A DNA stretch of 64,000 bases, from positions 5,239,501 through 5,303,500 of the forward strand of contig LR746269.1 in assembly GCA_902729315.2 (NCBI GenBank), in the 5' to 3' direction. The stretch is from Spirodela intermedia (Eukaryota; Streptophyta; Magnoliopsida; Alismatales; Araceae). The notes under the pieces were generated by a model, which was not told the DNA's origin, did no database searches, and saw nothing but the letters and a program-made list of their open reading frames with translations. The position numbers were made by a program, and so were the translations under genes. Positions 50,020-60,455 of the stretch are shown piece by piece (within the stretch, counting starts at the first letter, position 1; every line of letters starts with the position of its first letter).

Positions 50020-50062
50020 GTCCCACATCGGTTGTGCGCGGATTATTCGGGCGAATATATAG
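50020..50062 (+). promoter_or_regulatory. snRNA-type promoter (USE + TATA) inside the LTR
   Basis: GTCCCACATCG at 50,020-50,030 matches the plant snRNA upstream sequence element RTCCCACATCG in all 11 positions. TATATAG starts at 50,056 after exactly 25 bp. In plant U6-type (Pol III) promoters this distance is about 25 bp; in Pol II U2-type promoters it is about ten bases longer. T-runs at 50,268-50,271, 50,278-50,282 and 50,284-50,288 could end a Pol III transcript of roughly 180-200 nt. It may instead be simply the LTR's Pol II promoter. Confidence 0.6.
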
Positions 50063-52789
50063 TAAAGTTAGCTTTGTAGGCAAAATCCTCTCGCGTGTAC
50101 GACCACTCCTTGCCCCACAGCCGGCTGACCACCGATGACGTGGAAGGGGAGTGGCGCACACGTGCCCCCTATCGATCCAAGCAAGGTGCTCGAGCCCCTG
50201 CTCGCGGCTACTCCCCGACTGCGCTTCCGACCCGCTTGCGGGCCCGGCTGGCCGGCGGGTCTCCCTATTTTGCAATATTTTTATTTTTATTTCTTGTTCT
50301 TCGTTTATCTCAAAACTAAGACTGTAAAAATCGTATAAAATCACATCATTACCCAAAAATTCACGTTAATCAACTGAAAACCACTTTTCATGCTTTAACA
50401 CAAATATAAGTCTATTTATCATGAGTTAAGGCTAAAACTATATTATTTACTAATTATTAACTCATGATAATGAAGACTTATCAATTACCCTTCAAATCCT
50501 TTTTGATTTTAAATATCTATTTACAACTAATAGGCTTTGTGCCTTCGGGTAATGAGACAAGATCACATACGTCATTGTCCTTTATAAATTTAATCTCCTC
50601 ATTCATAGCACTGATCCAATTATTAGAATTGAAGCTTTGAATGTCTTGATGGAAGTTGATAGGATCATCTTCCATCACTCCGATGTTAGCCTCATGTTCT
50701 AAGAGAAATACAATATATTCATCTGAAATCGTATTCATCCTCTCTCTAGTAGATCTTAGTGGCACCGGTTCTTAAATATGTTGAGTTTGTTTTTCTGAAA
50801 TAGGAGGCATGATGATATATGATTTTGATCTGAAATTACTTTTTGATCAATGTTAGTCAAGATGATGTCGTCAAGATCATTGTCAATAACAAAAGAAAAA
50901 ATATTTACATATTCTTCTTCAAAATCAATGTCTCTAATCTTATCTCTCCCTGTAAACTCAACATCCTCAAAGAAATAAATAGTTTGTGTCAAAAATAACT
51001 TTAGTAGTGGGATTATAAAACTTATACCCCCTAGACCTTTTTGGGTATCCAACAAAGTAACAACTAACTATTTAGAGTTAAGTTTCCTTTCATTAGGTCT
51101 GTAAAGTCTTGCCTCAGCCGAACAATCCCAAATATACAAATACTTTAAGGTAGGTTTATTGTCCCTCCAAAGTTCATAAAGAGTTTTAACAGTTGTCTTA
51201 GTTGGAACCCGAGTAAACAAATAAACTACAAACTTTAGTGCTTCTCCTCAGAGGTTATGTAGCAAGGTAGATTGCATCATAACTTACCTTGTTGTTTCTA
51301 CAAAATACCTCATTAGACTAACTGTCCTCATTGATGATCTTACCAAATGAGCAATTTGGGTCGATGATCTTATTTTTAAGGATGGCAGCAAGAGATGAAA
51401 CCATAACAACTTGTCTAACGTTTGCCTTGGGAGATGCTTTGAGCACATTAAGCATACCATCAACCATGGGGTGGATCATTTCTACCTGCAATAGCAAGAA
51501 GAAAGATTAAGTGAGAGATCAAGGCAATCCTTCAAATGTCCAACCTTCCTCGACCTTTCTGACTTGTGGGATGACTTTTCTCACCAGTAAAAAGGTTGGA
51601 CATTTTACCTGTAAAGGTCAGGAAGTTTGACATTGTTCATGAACCATCAAGGCAATCCCTCAAATGTCTACATGATAATCTAGAGGTAGGAAAGATGATT
51701 ACATAAATTGTTACAAAAAGTTGATTAATCTTGGTGTTCCTCACTGAGGCATAGCCTTCTATGTCAACGATATATCAAACATATATGGTCCACACAAAAT
51801 CTGATTGCTTAACCATTGTATCAATATGAAAAAATGAAGTACAACCATAACTCCCATTCAACAAAAAAACTTGCCTTTTTTGTGATCGTTGCAATCAAGA
51901 AAGCTTGCTTACAAGAAAGAAAAAGGAATTTTAGAAGAAAAAGAGGTGCAAAACCATCATACCCACCAAGAATGGTTTGTATGCTTGGAAAATTATCTAA
52001 CACTGAAATTTTCTTAGTTCAATGGAGTAAAGGTTAGAAAAGATAGTTCAAGAAAGAAAATGCTCAATCTACATGCAACACCACCATACTCACCAGTAAT
52101 GGTTCGCATGCCTCAAAAATTATCTGACACTAAAAATTTCTTAGTTATGAGTGTGAACAGCAAAAAAAAATAATCTAACTTGAGCGATTGTTACTTGGGG
52201 TTTGGTTCTTTCACCATAGGGACCGAACATGCTGCATGGAAACTATTTTGTATCCTACAACGGTGAGCACTAATATTCATAGTCAAGTGTATCTACTTTG
52301 AAAAGTTTAAGGTTCCCTGAATTTTTCATTCTCTTCAAGTGGGCATTCTTCACCTCACCTGAAGATGAGTACACAACCCTTAGAAAACTCTTGAGTCAAT
52401 AACTTTCTTTTTTCACTGGCTTGATTCAAAGAAATCCAAAGACATATTTCAAAGGTTTGTAAAAAGGTTCATTTTGCAAGAGAGATGAAGATAAGGACGA
52501 TGTAGACTTTAAGTGGAGGCTGGCAAAAAGTTCCTTAAGTCGAAGGTTAATATTACTTAAACTTAATGAACAAGAGAAGAATGTGTTGCCCTCTAAAACC
52601 AGAAGTCAGAAGAATCACATAAATTGGCAAGAAGACAATGTAGGAAGCCACCAAGGACTAGAGGGACCTCCCTACTTGGGTCTCTCACTATTCCATGGAT
52701 GGTGAAGCGCTCAAATAGGAGCAATTTTACCAGCTAGAGGCAATGAAGCCCCCCACCCCCGTCACACAAACCCTTCTCTCCTCCACCAT

Positions 52790-54144
52790 GGCCCAGCACC
52801 GCTCTTCGTCCCCTTATGATAGATAGAGAGAGGGAGAGAGAGAGAGAACATTGACCGAATGATAGCTATCACAAGGGATGGTATAGCTCCCACTACTAAC
52901 CACGTGCGACTTAGGATGATTGACTGCTGCCTAAGTAGCCTTGTGGAAGAGAATCAAGTGGGTTGTCTCCATACTCTCACCGCTAGCTATAAGTGAAAGT
53001 TGATCACTCAACAACAATGTCGCAAGAAAATATATTGAATGAATAAAGAGCTGAAGTATAAAAGGAAGAGAGTTTAGAGATAATCATGTTGCCAGAATAG
53101 GACTAACTGGTGGAGGAACATAGGTTGAAGCTGGGTGCTAATTATGAATAGTTGACTTGTCGTTGGCTGTTGACGAAAATTCACCATTGACCATTGTCAT
53201 TTTTTGTTGATTGCACTGGCCTGACGGTTGGGTGGACGAGTTTGAACCAGATGAAGTGGACTGGAACAGACCAAGCTGTAGAATAGTTCTGACCAGCGAG
53301 ACGGCCTGGTGCAACTCAAACAGTCAGAGATGGTTCAGACTGGAATTGTGCGTTGGCTCGAACCAGGTGGTCGAGCAGGTTGGGCCCAAGTAGAAATAGA
53401 ACCGGTCAGATCCGGAATCCGAACCGATTAAGGATTAACCCTAGTTGGCAGGCTGGAAATAAAGTATACTCGATAGGGGTGAAGCAACAGGTGGTAAAGG
53501 AGTGGACAAGCGAAACAAGAGGACTAGTGGGCAGTGAGAGAAAGGGCGGCGAACAACAAAGGTGGTGGCAGATGCCGAAGGCGGATGGCAGTAGTGTCGA
53601 TAGACGGTGGCATCGATAGTGAATGATGGCGAAGGAAGGATTTGGTAGAACCCCGCGTGAACAGTGTCGACGATGATTACAATGGTAGAGGAGACAGAGT
53701 GAACAATTGCTAATGACAAGAGAAGAGAGTGAGGAAGAGAGGTGAATAGTGACTTAGCCTGTGAGAAACAATTGAGTATATAATATATAGAACACAGCAA
53801 GCTATAGTATCTAGTGATAGAGACGCTGAGATGCCAGCCTCATCCGTGACTCACAACAAAGAGAAATATAGAGACTCAACTATGGGACAAAACAAGCTGG
53901 ACTCAAGGAGATTTAATGAACATGACTCAAGGACACAACGATAATTCAATTGAGGGAGAGGATGTTGCACTTGAGACATGTTGAGCGGTCTCGCACTCTT
54001 GGATACTTCACACCCCCACTCCTTCCACTCTACCTTCATCAAATAATAGAGAAGAAGGGAGTCGTTATCCTCCCGGCTCACAATCTCCCTCGTATAGCTT
54101 CAGGTGGTTGCTGATGCCAGAGGGGATCGTGTTCTTACGTGGGA
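52790..54144. other. Right-arm counterpart of 16-17 kb CT-rich DNA plus about 250 bp not seen on the left
   Basis: 52,790 to about 53,892 mirrors 16,020-17,136. 53,893-54,144 has no counterpart at the left junction, where sequence jumps from 15,983/16,033 to LTR and rearranged DNA. No gene is seen. Confidence 0.45.
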
Positions 54145-55505
54145 CGTGGCAGAGTGCCAGAGGCCCATCATAATGATAGGTAGGGGTAAATGGCGATCGT
54201 TGGTAGTGGGCGAAGACAAAAGGGTGGTGGGATTAGGCGGTGGAGGATGATGGACGCTGGCGACTAGCGACGACATTAGTGATGGGTTGCTTGGCTAAGG
54301 ACAGCGAAGGGCGGAAGGGGCATAAAGTCAGAAAGGCACCAGCTTGGGATGGGCAGCAGCAGAAACAGGACGGAGGAAGCTGCTGAAGAATGGTGGAAGG
54401 TGGATGCGAACGGATTTCAGCCTTCAGGGCCTCTCCTTCACACTCCGTAAACAGCTGACCCTTACGGCCTCTCCTTCATAGAGCGTAGATAGTTGGCCCT
54501 CACGGCTCTCCTACATAGAGCAAATTCCCCAAATTCTTCTCTATGCTCGATTTAGGATTATGATAGTATTTATAGGAGTTCAGAAATCAAAATAAAGAAA
54601 TAAAAAATAAAAGGAACCAATAATAAAAGAAATCATTCATAAATGGGCTTAGGTCAGTGCATTGTCGACGTGGTCGTATGTTCCTGCTCCTTTGACGTGA
54701 GAAAGCTTTTGGTCAAAGAGGATAAATAATCTGAACTCTAGGACACACCAATAGGAAAGGGAATGGCCCTGCCATCTCTTAACATGGCTTTCATACCACC
54801 CGTTTTATGGGGAAGAGTCATCAGTGGCTTGTTCCTACCTTGCACCTCACAAATGAACATGATAAATGCCCCTCCATCTTGATGAGATGCTTTGACGGGC
54901 ACAAGAACACAATACACGTCTCTTAGCCAACGGTTACAAGTCGTGTTACCTATTCTCCCTAGAAGATTTGTTTGATGGCAAATGTTCTCGTTGTGGGGCC
55001 CTTTTTTCTTTCTATAGGAATGTGACAATAGAAACCACACCCGTTGGTCACGTGTGTTGGGTCAATGAACATACAAGTTAAAGGATAACCTCATCTGCTA
55101 CAGCAGCCCACTGTCAAGTGTCCTTCTACCAACGTTTCGCAAGTCTCCACCAAATAGTCCATGTTTAAAGCCAACCTAGATATTCGTTAAAAAATTAGTC
55201 AAAGTTCATTTTCAATAGATTTTTGTGTAACTATCTCAGATATTTAAGTTTATCAGACATGTGAACTACTAGTAATGTTCTTGACAAGTCAACATTGAAT
55301 TCTACTGTCGGGTCATTTCAATTAAAGGTTGTTGAGGTCATTGCCATTACGTTATGTTTACTAAATTCATATTTTCGCTATATGATTGAATTAGAAGGTT
55401 ACATCACAATCAAGAGCATTGAAACTAATCAATTCATTCCTATTGTGTATTCTAAGGGTATTCATTTCTTCATAGAAAGTCAAAACTAGAACCTATAAAA
55501 ACTAT
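54145..55505. repeat. 1.36-kb segment in the same orientation as 13,202-14,560, breaking the palindrome symmetry
   Basis: It starts CAGAGGCCCATCATAATGA and ends at the ACTATTCATTGGCTTTGAAC motif beside the TC tract, like the left segment, on the same strand. No conserved coding region was recognised. Frames such as 54,738-55,040 (-) are shared with the left copy only in part. Confidence 0.8.
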
Positions 55506-55525
55506 TCATTGGCTTTGAACACTAA

Positions 55526-55528
<3 letters not shown>

Positions 55529-55571
<43 letters not shown>

Positions 55572-55572
55572 G
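55529..55572. repeat. (TC)22 microsatellite with adjacent TA run, right arm
   Basis: A 44-bp TC tract followed by a TA run at 55,579-55,594. The matching left tracts are 88 bp (12,921) and 24 bp (14,584), so length has drifted quickly. Confidence 0.9.
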
Positions 55573-56870
55573 AGTGTTATATATATATATATATTCTCTA
55601 TATGCATCTTTTGAATCCATAAAAAACATACGGAATATTTGTTCTCCTTTTCTAGAAAATAGTCATAAATTAGATTACTTGCTGAAACAAAATAATAATA
55701 TTAATAAATTTATCATTTCATAGATATTTTCATGATAATATCTTTAATCTTTCAAACACCTATGATTGAGTAATTTTATCCAAAGATTTTGTTAACATCA
55801 AAAGGGGAAGATTGTAGGATTAGAGATTTAAATCTTGGCAAAAAAAATTAAAAATCTATAAATTATTCATAAATATGTCATTCTTTCACTATTGTTATTA
55901 GGTCTTGTATATTCATTGTTGCATTATATTTTCGGGCATAATATAGTGAAGAAAATTATCACAAAAGAGATTACTAAACAAAAAATTAGTTTCAAAACAA
56001 AATAATATAATTTCAAAAACAGATGAAAAGGAAAAAGAAGAAAGTGTCTACCAATATGTCAACTTATCCAAAGAAAAATCAAAATATAGAATGGAGAGAA
56101 AATGTGTCAACTTATTATCTTCTAGGAAACTAGAGGAGAGAGAAATGTGTCAACCTATTGAAAAGGCAAATGAAATCTGAAGAAAGAGAAATGAAGATCT
56201 TCTCCATGATATCTGATATGTTAGGCATCCCAAAACAGTCTCCACATGCCAAAAGGTCTTTTACAGACAATGATGTATCCTAAAATGTACGAAGATCAAA
56301 GAAAAACATAGGAAAAACTCATGCTATGTCTAACTACAATTGTAGAGTTACCTAGTCAAAATCTGGTTGGATTAACAATCCAACTACACATTTTCTAGGC
56401 CCTTAAACCATCCTTGACAAGTTGATGGTTCTGCATGTCAATCAAACATTTTCCTTATAATTTTTCTTTTCCTACTCCTCCCTTGTTGGTTGGTTGTCAG
56501 CAATCTTGGAGAAGGCAAACTTTCAGTTGAAAGGGAGGTTTGGTTGCACTTCTTTTTTACATATTTTGATATGATGTTTAGCGATCAGATGTTTTGTGGA
56601 ATTCATATGCTAGATATATCCTTCACATAAAAGGTTACACCTCGATGAGGATTACCAAGATTAATAAACCATAACATTTCATGTAATCATTTATCATGCC
56701 TCCAAATTATCATGTAAAGAGCTAAGGGCCCCCCTTAGCCATTCATGCATGCCACTTACCTTCCCCTACATATAGGGAGAAATGTCCAACCTTTTCATTT
56801 AGTGAGGAAAGTCATCAAGCGAATCAAAACTGCCTGATCTCTCATTTAATCTTTCTTCATGTTGCTGCTG

Positions 56871-57058
56871 GTAGAAATGATTCACCCCATTGTTGATGGA
56901 AAGCTTAATGTGCTCAAACTATGTCCCGAGGTAAACATTGGATGGGTTTTCATGGTTTCGTCCCTTGATGTTATCCTTAGGAACCCAAATTCCCTGTTTG
57001 ATATAAGATTATAGATGAAGACACTTGGTTTGATAAGGAATCTTGAAGGAACAATAGG
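56871..57058 (+). pseudogene. CCR-like exon 3 relic, right arm
   Basis: Mirror of 11,447-11,634, with the same broken acceptor (GCTG|GTAG) and frameshift. It lies on + while the other right-arm CCR copies are on -. The flank 56,400-56,870 resembles CCR pseudogene intron 2. Confidence 0.8.
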
Positions 57059-58980
57059 GTAAGTTACTTTCCAATCCTATGCTAACCTAGGATTCCCAAA
57101 GGGGTTGGTTTCTTACATTTATAGTATAGACTGTGAGAGTATTCAATTGATTTTCAGGACTGAAGCCTAAAGATCTAATGAAAGTATTGCCAACCACTAC
57201 ATTATGATGAGACAACTATAAATTTCCTAAATGGGCATTTTATTTCATCAACATATTCCAAGGCAAAAATTAAAAAAATACATTTCAAGTGAAGAAAAAC
57301 CAGTTGAGTGAGATATAAGAGATGAAATTAATAACTCTAATTACTATTTCATAACAATTGATTTTGCTAATGGTGATGTTAATGTCTATCATATACATAA
57401 ATGAGAAGATGATAGGTCTTAGAAGGATGAAGAATTTGATGAATTGAGAAACGAAAATGATTAATGTGAAATAAAAAATAATTTATAAGAGAAAAATTGA
57501 ATTTGAATGAATTCATTAGATCTGAGATTAAAGTAGATAATTATTCCATCCTTCTAAACAAATAACTCATTAGAATTAAGTCTAAGATTGAAATATTTTA
57601 CTCTCACAAATTGAATAAATATGTAGGAAAATTAAAATAGAATAATGGTGGATTATGCAGATAAAAATATATATTAAGAAATAGGTGACTGGAGCAATTA
57701 GATATATCATTTTTGATGAAAAATGCTTAGATTTGGTAAAAGATAATTTGAAAATTATAAAGCTAGATCACATTTTATGATGCATCAATATAAAATATTT
57801 ACTAATTAATGAGTCTTAAAAAATAAGATAAAAATGAGGAGAAGTTATTTTCAAAATCAAAATATTAATTTTAGGAAAAAAATTAATTTCCATTTTGTTT
57901 TGACTGAAAGTATCTCAAGGTATAAAAAAAATCTTGATTCACGTAGAAATTCAGGAATTATGATACTAGTAAAGCTACAGCCAAATTCTGAAAAAAATAT
58001 ATAAAGTACTTGAATTTATTTAAATCTGAAAAAGAATATCATGACCATAGATCATCTTATATGATCTAAGCGATGTCTAGCTGAAGACATTAAATTCAGT
58101 ACTACATGAGAGGCAACTTAAAATTTGTTTCATTAATTATGTTATGATTTTTAAATTCTATTTCTTTTAGAATTTTCATGTTATTTTTTTTTGTGTTTAT
58201 TTCTTCAAATAAAAGTACAAGAGGAGTGTAAGATGAAGTATAAAATCAAAAATGAGGTTGAGGTGATGTATTTTTTAACTTTACCTTTTATGACAGTATT
58301 TTTAGTACTTAAATTTACAAATATACATACTTCACTTGAAAATTATATTGTTTACATATTTTATTTCGATTTTTCTATGTCATTGAAGACAATGTCATTT
58401 TTAAGTTGGGGGTGAAGTATGAACTATTAATTCATATTTTAGAATGATTAAGAACATGTGTTTGCATTTATTTTCATGCTCACCTATAAAAGTAACTAAA
58501 AAAGAAATTCAAAAAAACTATAGCATCTATTTGTCGATTTTCTGTCAGAAACTAATAATAATAATAATATTAAAAATTGTTCAAATTTTAAAAATTTAGA
58601 GACTCTTTTCTCACATTTCAATCCCCTAGACATACACAAAAAATATTTATTGATACTCAAAGAGATTAAGATGATTATTATTTTGTTAGAAGAATGATTT
58701 AATAGCATGAAATGCTGAAATACCTAAGTAGGATTTTAGTAGGATTGACAACATGGATTTAATTTTATCTATTTACATTTCATGACCTTAATAGATAGTA
58801 TTTACTTTATATAAAGATTTGGTTGATCATTGAGTTTAATAGAGATTTTTATACCCTCATCCATTGGACTTGAAGATAAATAACTTGTTTTAGAATTTTA
58901 AAAATAAAAATAATAATGTGAATTTTTTTAAAATGAATAGTATACATAGAGGGTGTGAAACATCATTCTCTTTGTCAAAA
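57059..58980. other. AT-rich non-coding zone, mirror of 9236-11,446
   Basis: No gene is seen. It contains the ATTGAAGACAATG...AAGTTGGGGGTG string (58,382-58,415) on the plus strand and a unique ~60-bp stretch near 57,930-57,990 where the left arm carries its LTR fragment instead. Confidence 0.4.
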
Positions 58981-60455
58981 ATCATCTATAGAAAAAATAC
59001 TTATTGTAAAATAAGTGGATAATCCATGCCAACAAATCAACAAACTCGAGGTAGGAGTGGATTGTTGTCAAACCTCCACCAATAGTCAATGGATAAACGG
59101 ACCTCGGGGTCGACATGGACCATCCCCAGACCTCACCACTGACAGTCAATAGATAATGGACCTCGGGGTCGGTGTGGACCATTGCCAGACCTCCACACAT
59201 GCACATGCTTGACTCGATGAGATCGTTGACCTCGAGAGTCTCCCCCCTTGCCTACAAATCATCTATAGAAAAATACTTATTGTAAAATAAGTGGATAATC
59301 CACTCCAATGGATTAATGGACCTCGGGGTCAGCATGGACTATCTCTGGACCTCCACACTGGTAGTCAATAGATCTGACTTGGAGTTGGCGTGGACCGTTG
59401 CTGGACCTCCACATGTGCACATGCCTGACTCGATGGATTCGTTGACCTCGACGATCCCTAAGAAAAAAAATTAAATTCTTTGAATAAACTTATAAAATAT
59501 TACCATATATTATCTTGTATCCCTCTAATCAACTTCAAATTTTCTTACTATTTTTGAAACCTTTTATCAAATTATATTAATTTTTTTTGAAATATTTCTA
59601 AAAAATTAAATAGAAGTATTTTCTAGTTTTATATATTTTAAACTTACATTACTTATTATATAATGATTAAGTCACATCACTCTCTAAGACGCACCCTACC
59701 TCCATTCAGCTTATCTTTGTTAGGTGACAACCCTCATAGATCTGAAAGTCATCGTATTTCCACTCTGCTAGGTAATAGCCGTCGAAGATGATTCGTCAAC
59801 CTATTCCATTGAATTCTAGACTTTACAAAAATATCTAAAAATTGTCCAAGTCGTTTATGTACAAGAAGAGCTTTTGAGACTATGGACATCACATGATAAT
59901 TCTTTCAAATATAGAATTCCGACAATTGATGTCATGAAGTTGAAACTTTGTCTTTTCTATTTTAAATTTCATTTTGCTTAAATAAGTGATAGTTTTTGTT
60001 ATTTCAAATTTTAAAATTCTTCTTCATTAAATTATGATTCTTCTATTTTCTACATATCTTAATTTGATCAACTATATTATATGTAATCTCTTACAAAAGA
60101 ATCGTGAGGTGGACTCTATTTTTGTCTCAATTTTTTTCATCAAAGTGATGATATATCTTGATGTCTGCACCCAAATTTTTATTTTTTGTAAATTTTTAAA
60201 TATATTTTATTTTTATTATTAAATTTAAAAATCATAAAAACTTGTATTCTTTGAGAAACTTTTTGAAATATTATCAGATATTATCTTACATTCTTATGAT
60301 TGACTTAAAAATTTCCTACTCTTTTTTGAACCTTGTGGTGAATTATAATTGATTTATATTTTCTGAAATATTTCTAAAAATTTGAAAACTAGTATTTTAT
60401 AGTTTTATAAATTTTAAATTTACGGGATTTATTATACGATGATTAAGTCACGTTA
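58981..60455 (-). repeat. Mirror of the GAGGTCC minisatellite block and the two old LTR fragments
   Basis: Minisatellite 58,981-59,465, with two copies of the TAAAATAAGTGGATAATCC string (about 59,008 and 59,284); LTR fragments 59,470-59,679 and 59,684-60,455. It has the same order as 7831-9235. Confidence 0.7.

Larger units (their letters stand above)
48713..50483 (+). mobile_element. Solo LTR (1,771 bp), youngest copy of the recurrent family, with 5-bp target duplication
   Basis: It begins TGACGTGACTCAGTCG and ends GAAGACTTATCA. ATTAC precedes it (48,708-48,712) and follows it (50,484-50,488). The left arm carries the uninterrupted site, with GTAAT at 19,438-19,442 inside copia RT coding sequence. 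The middle (49,010-50,270) is GC-rich and full of intact CpG, unlike older copies, which suggests recent arrival. No internal retrotransposon domain is attached, hence solo LTR. Frames of up to 169 codons cross it but show no family resemblance. It contains a 144-bp tandem duplication and a USE+TATA pair. Confidence 0.92.
43737..51245 (-). mobile_element. Truncated Ty1/copia element, right arm, with a full 441-bp 3' LTR
   Basis: Mirror of 18,679-23,236. The LTR here is complete: TGTTGTAATTAATC at 44,177 running to ATCTAACA at 43,737 (TG...CA), preceded by the purine tract AAGTGAGAGAT. The RT core again reads YVHD. Compared with the left copy it carries an added solo LTR (48,713-50,483) and a duplicated LTR/RNase H stretch (44,431-46,509). 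About 6% of residues differ from the left copy in the 51-kb segment. Confidence 0.85.
42661..52789 (-). pseudogene. CCR-like reductase pseudogene, right arm, retaining exon 4
   Basis: Minus-strand exons are exon 1 52,789 to about 52,676, exon 2 52,368 to about 52,203, exon 3 51,485-51,288, exon 4 about 43,418-43,260 and exon 5 42,853-42,661. Exon 4 reads LAKTLAEDKALEYSK then a stop, a frameshift, and DVVICPSLVLGPLL followed by TAG, so it is dead; the left-arm copy has lost this exon. Exon 5 has the same TGA near its start as the left copy. The shared lesions mean the gene was already a pseudogene when the arms were made. The copia element, its nested LTR and a later solo LTR separate exons 3 and 4. 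Confidence 0.9.
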
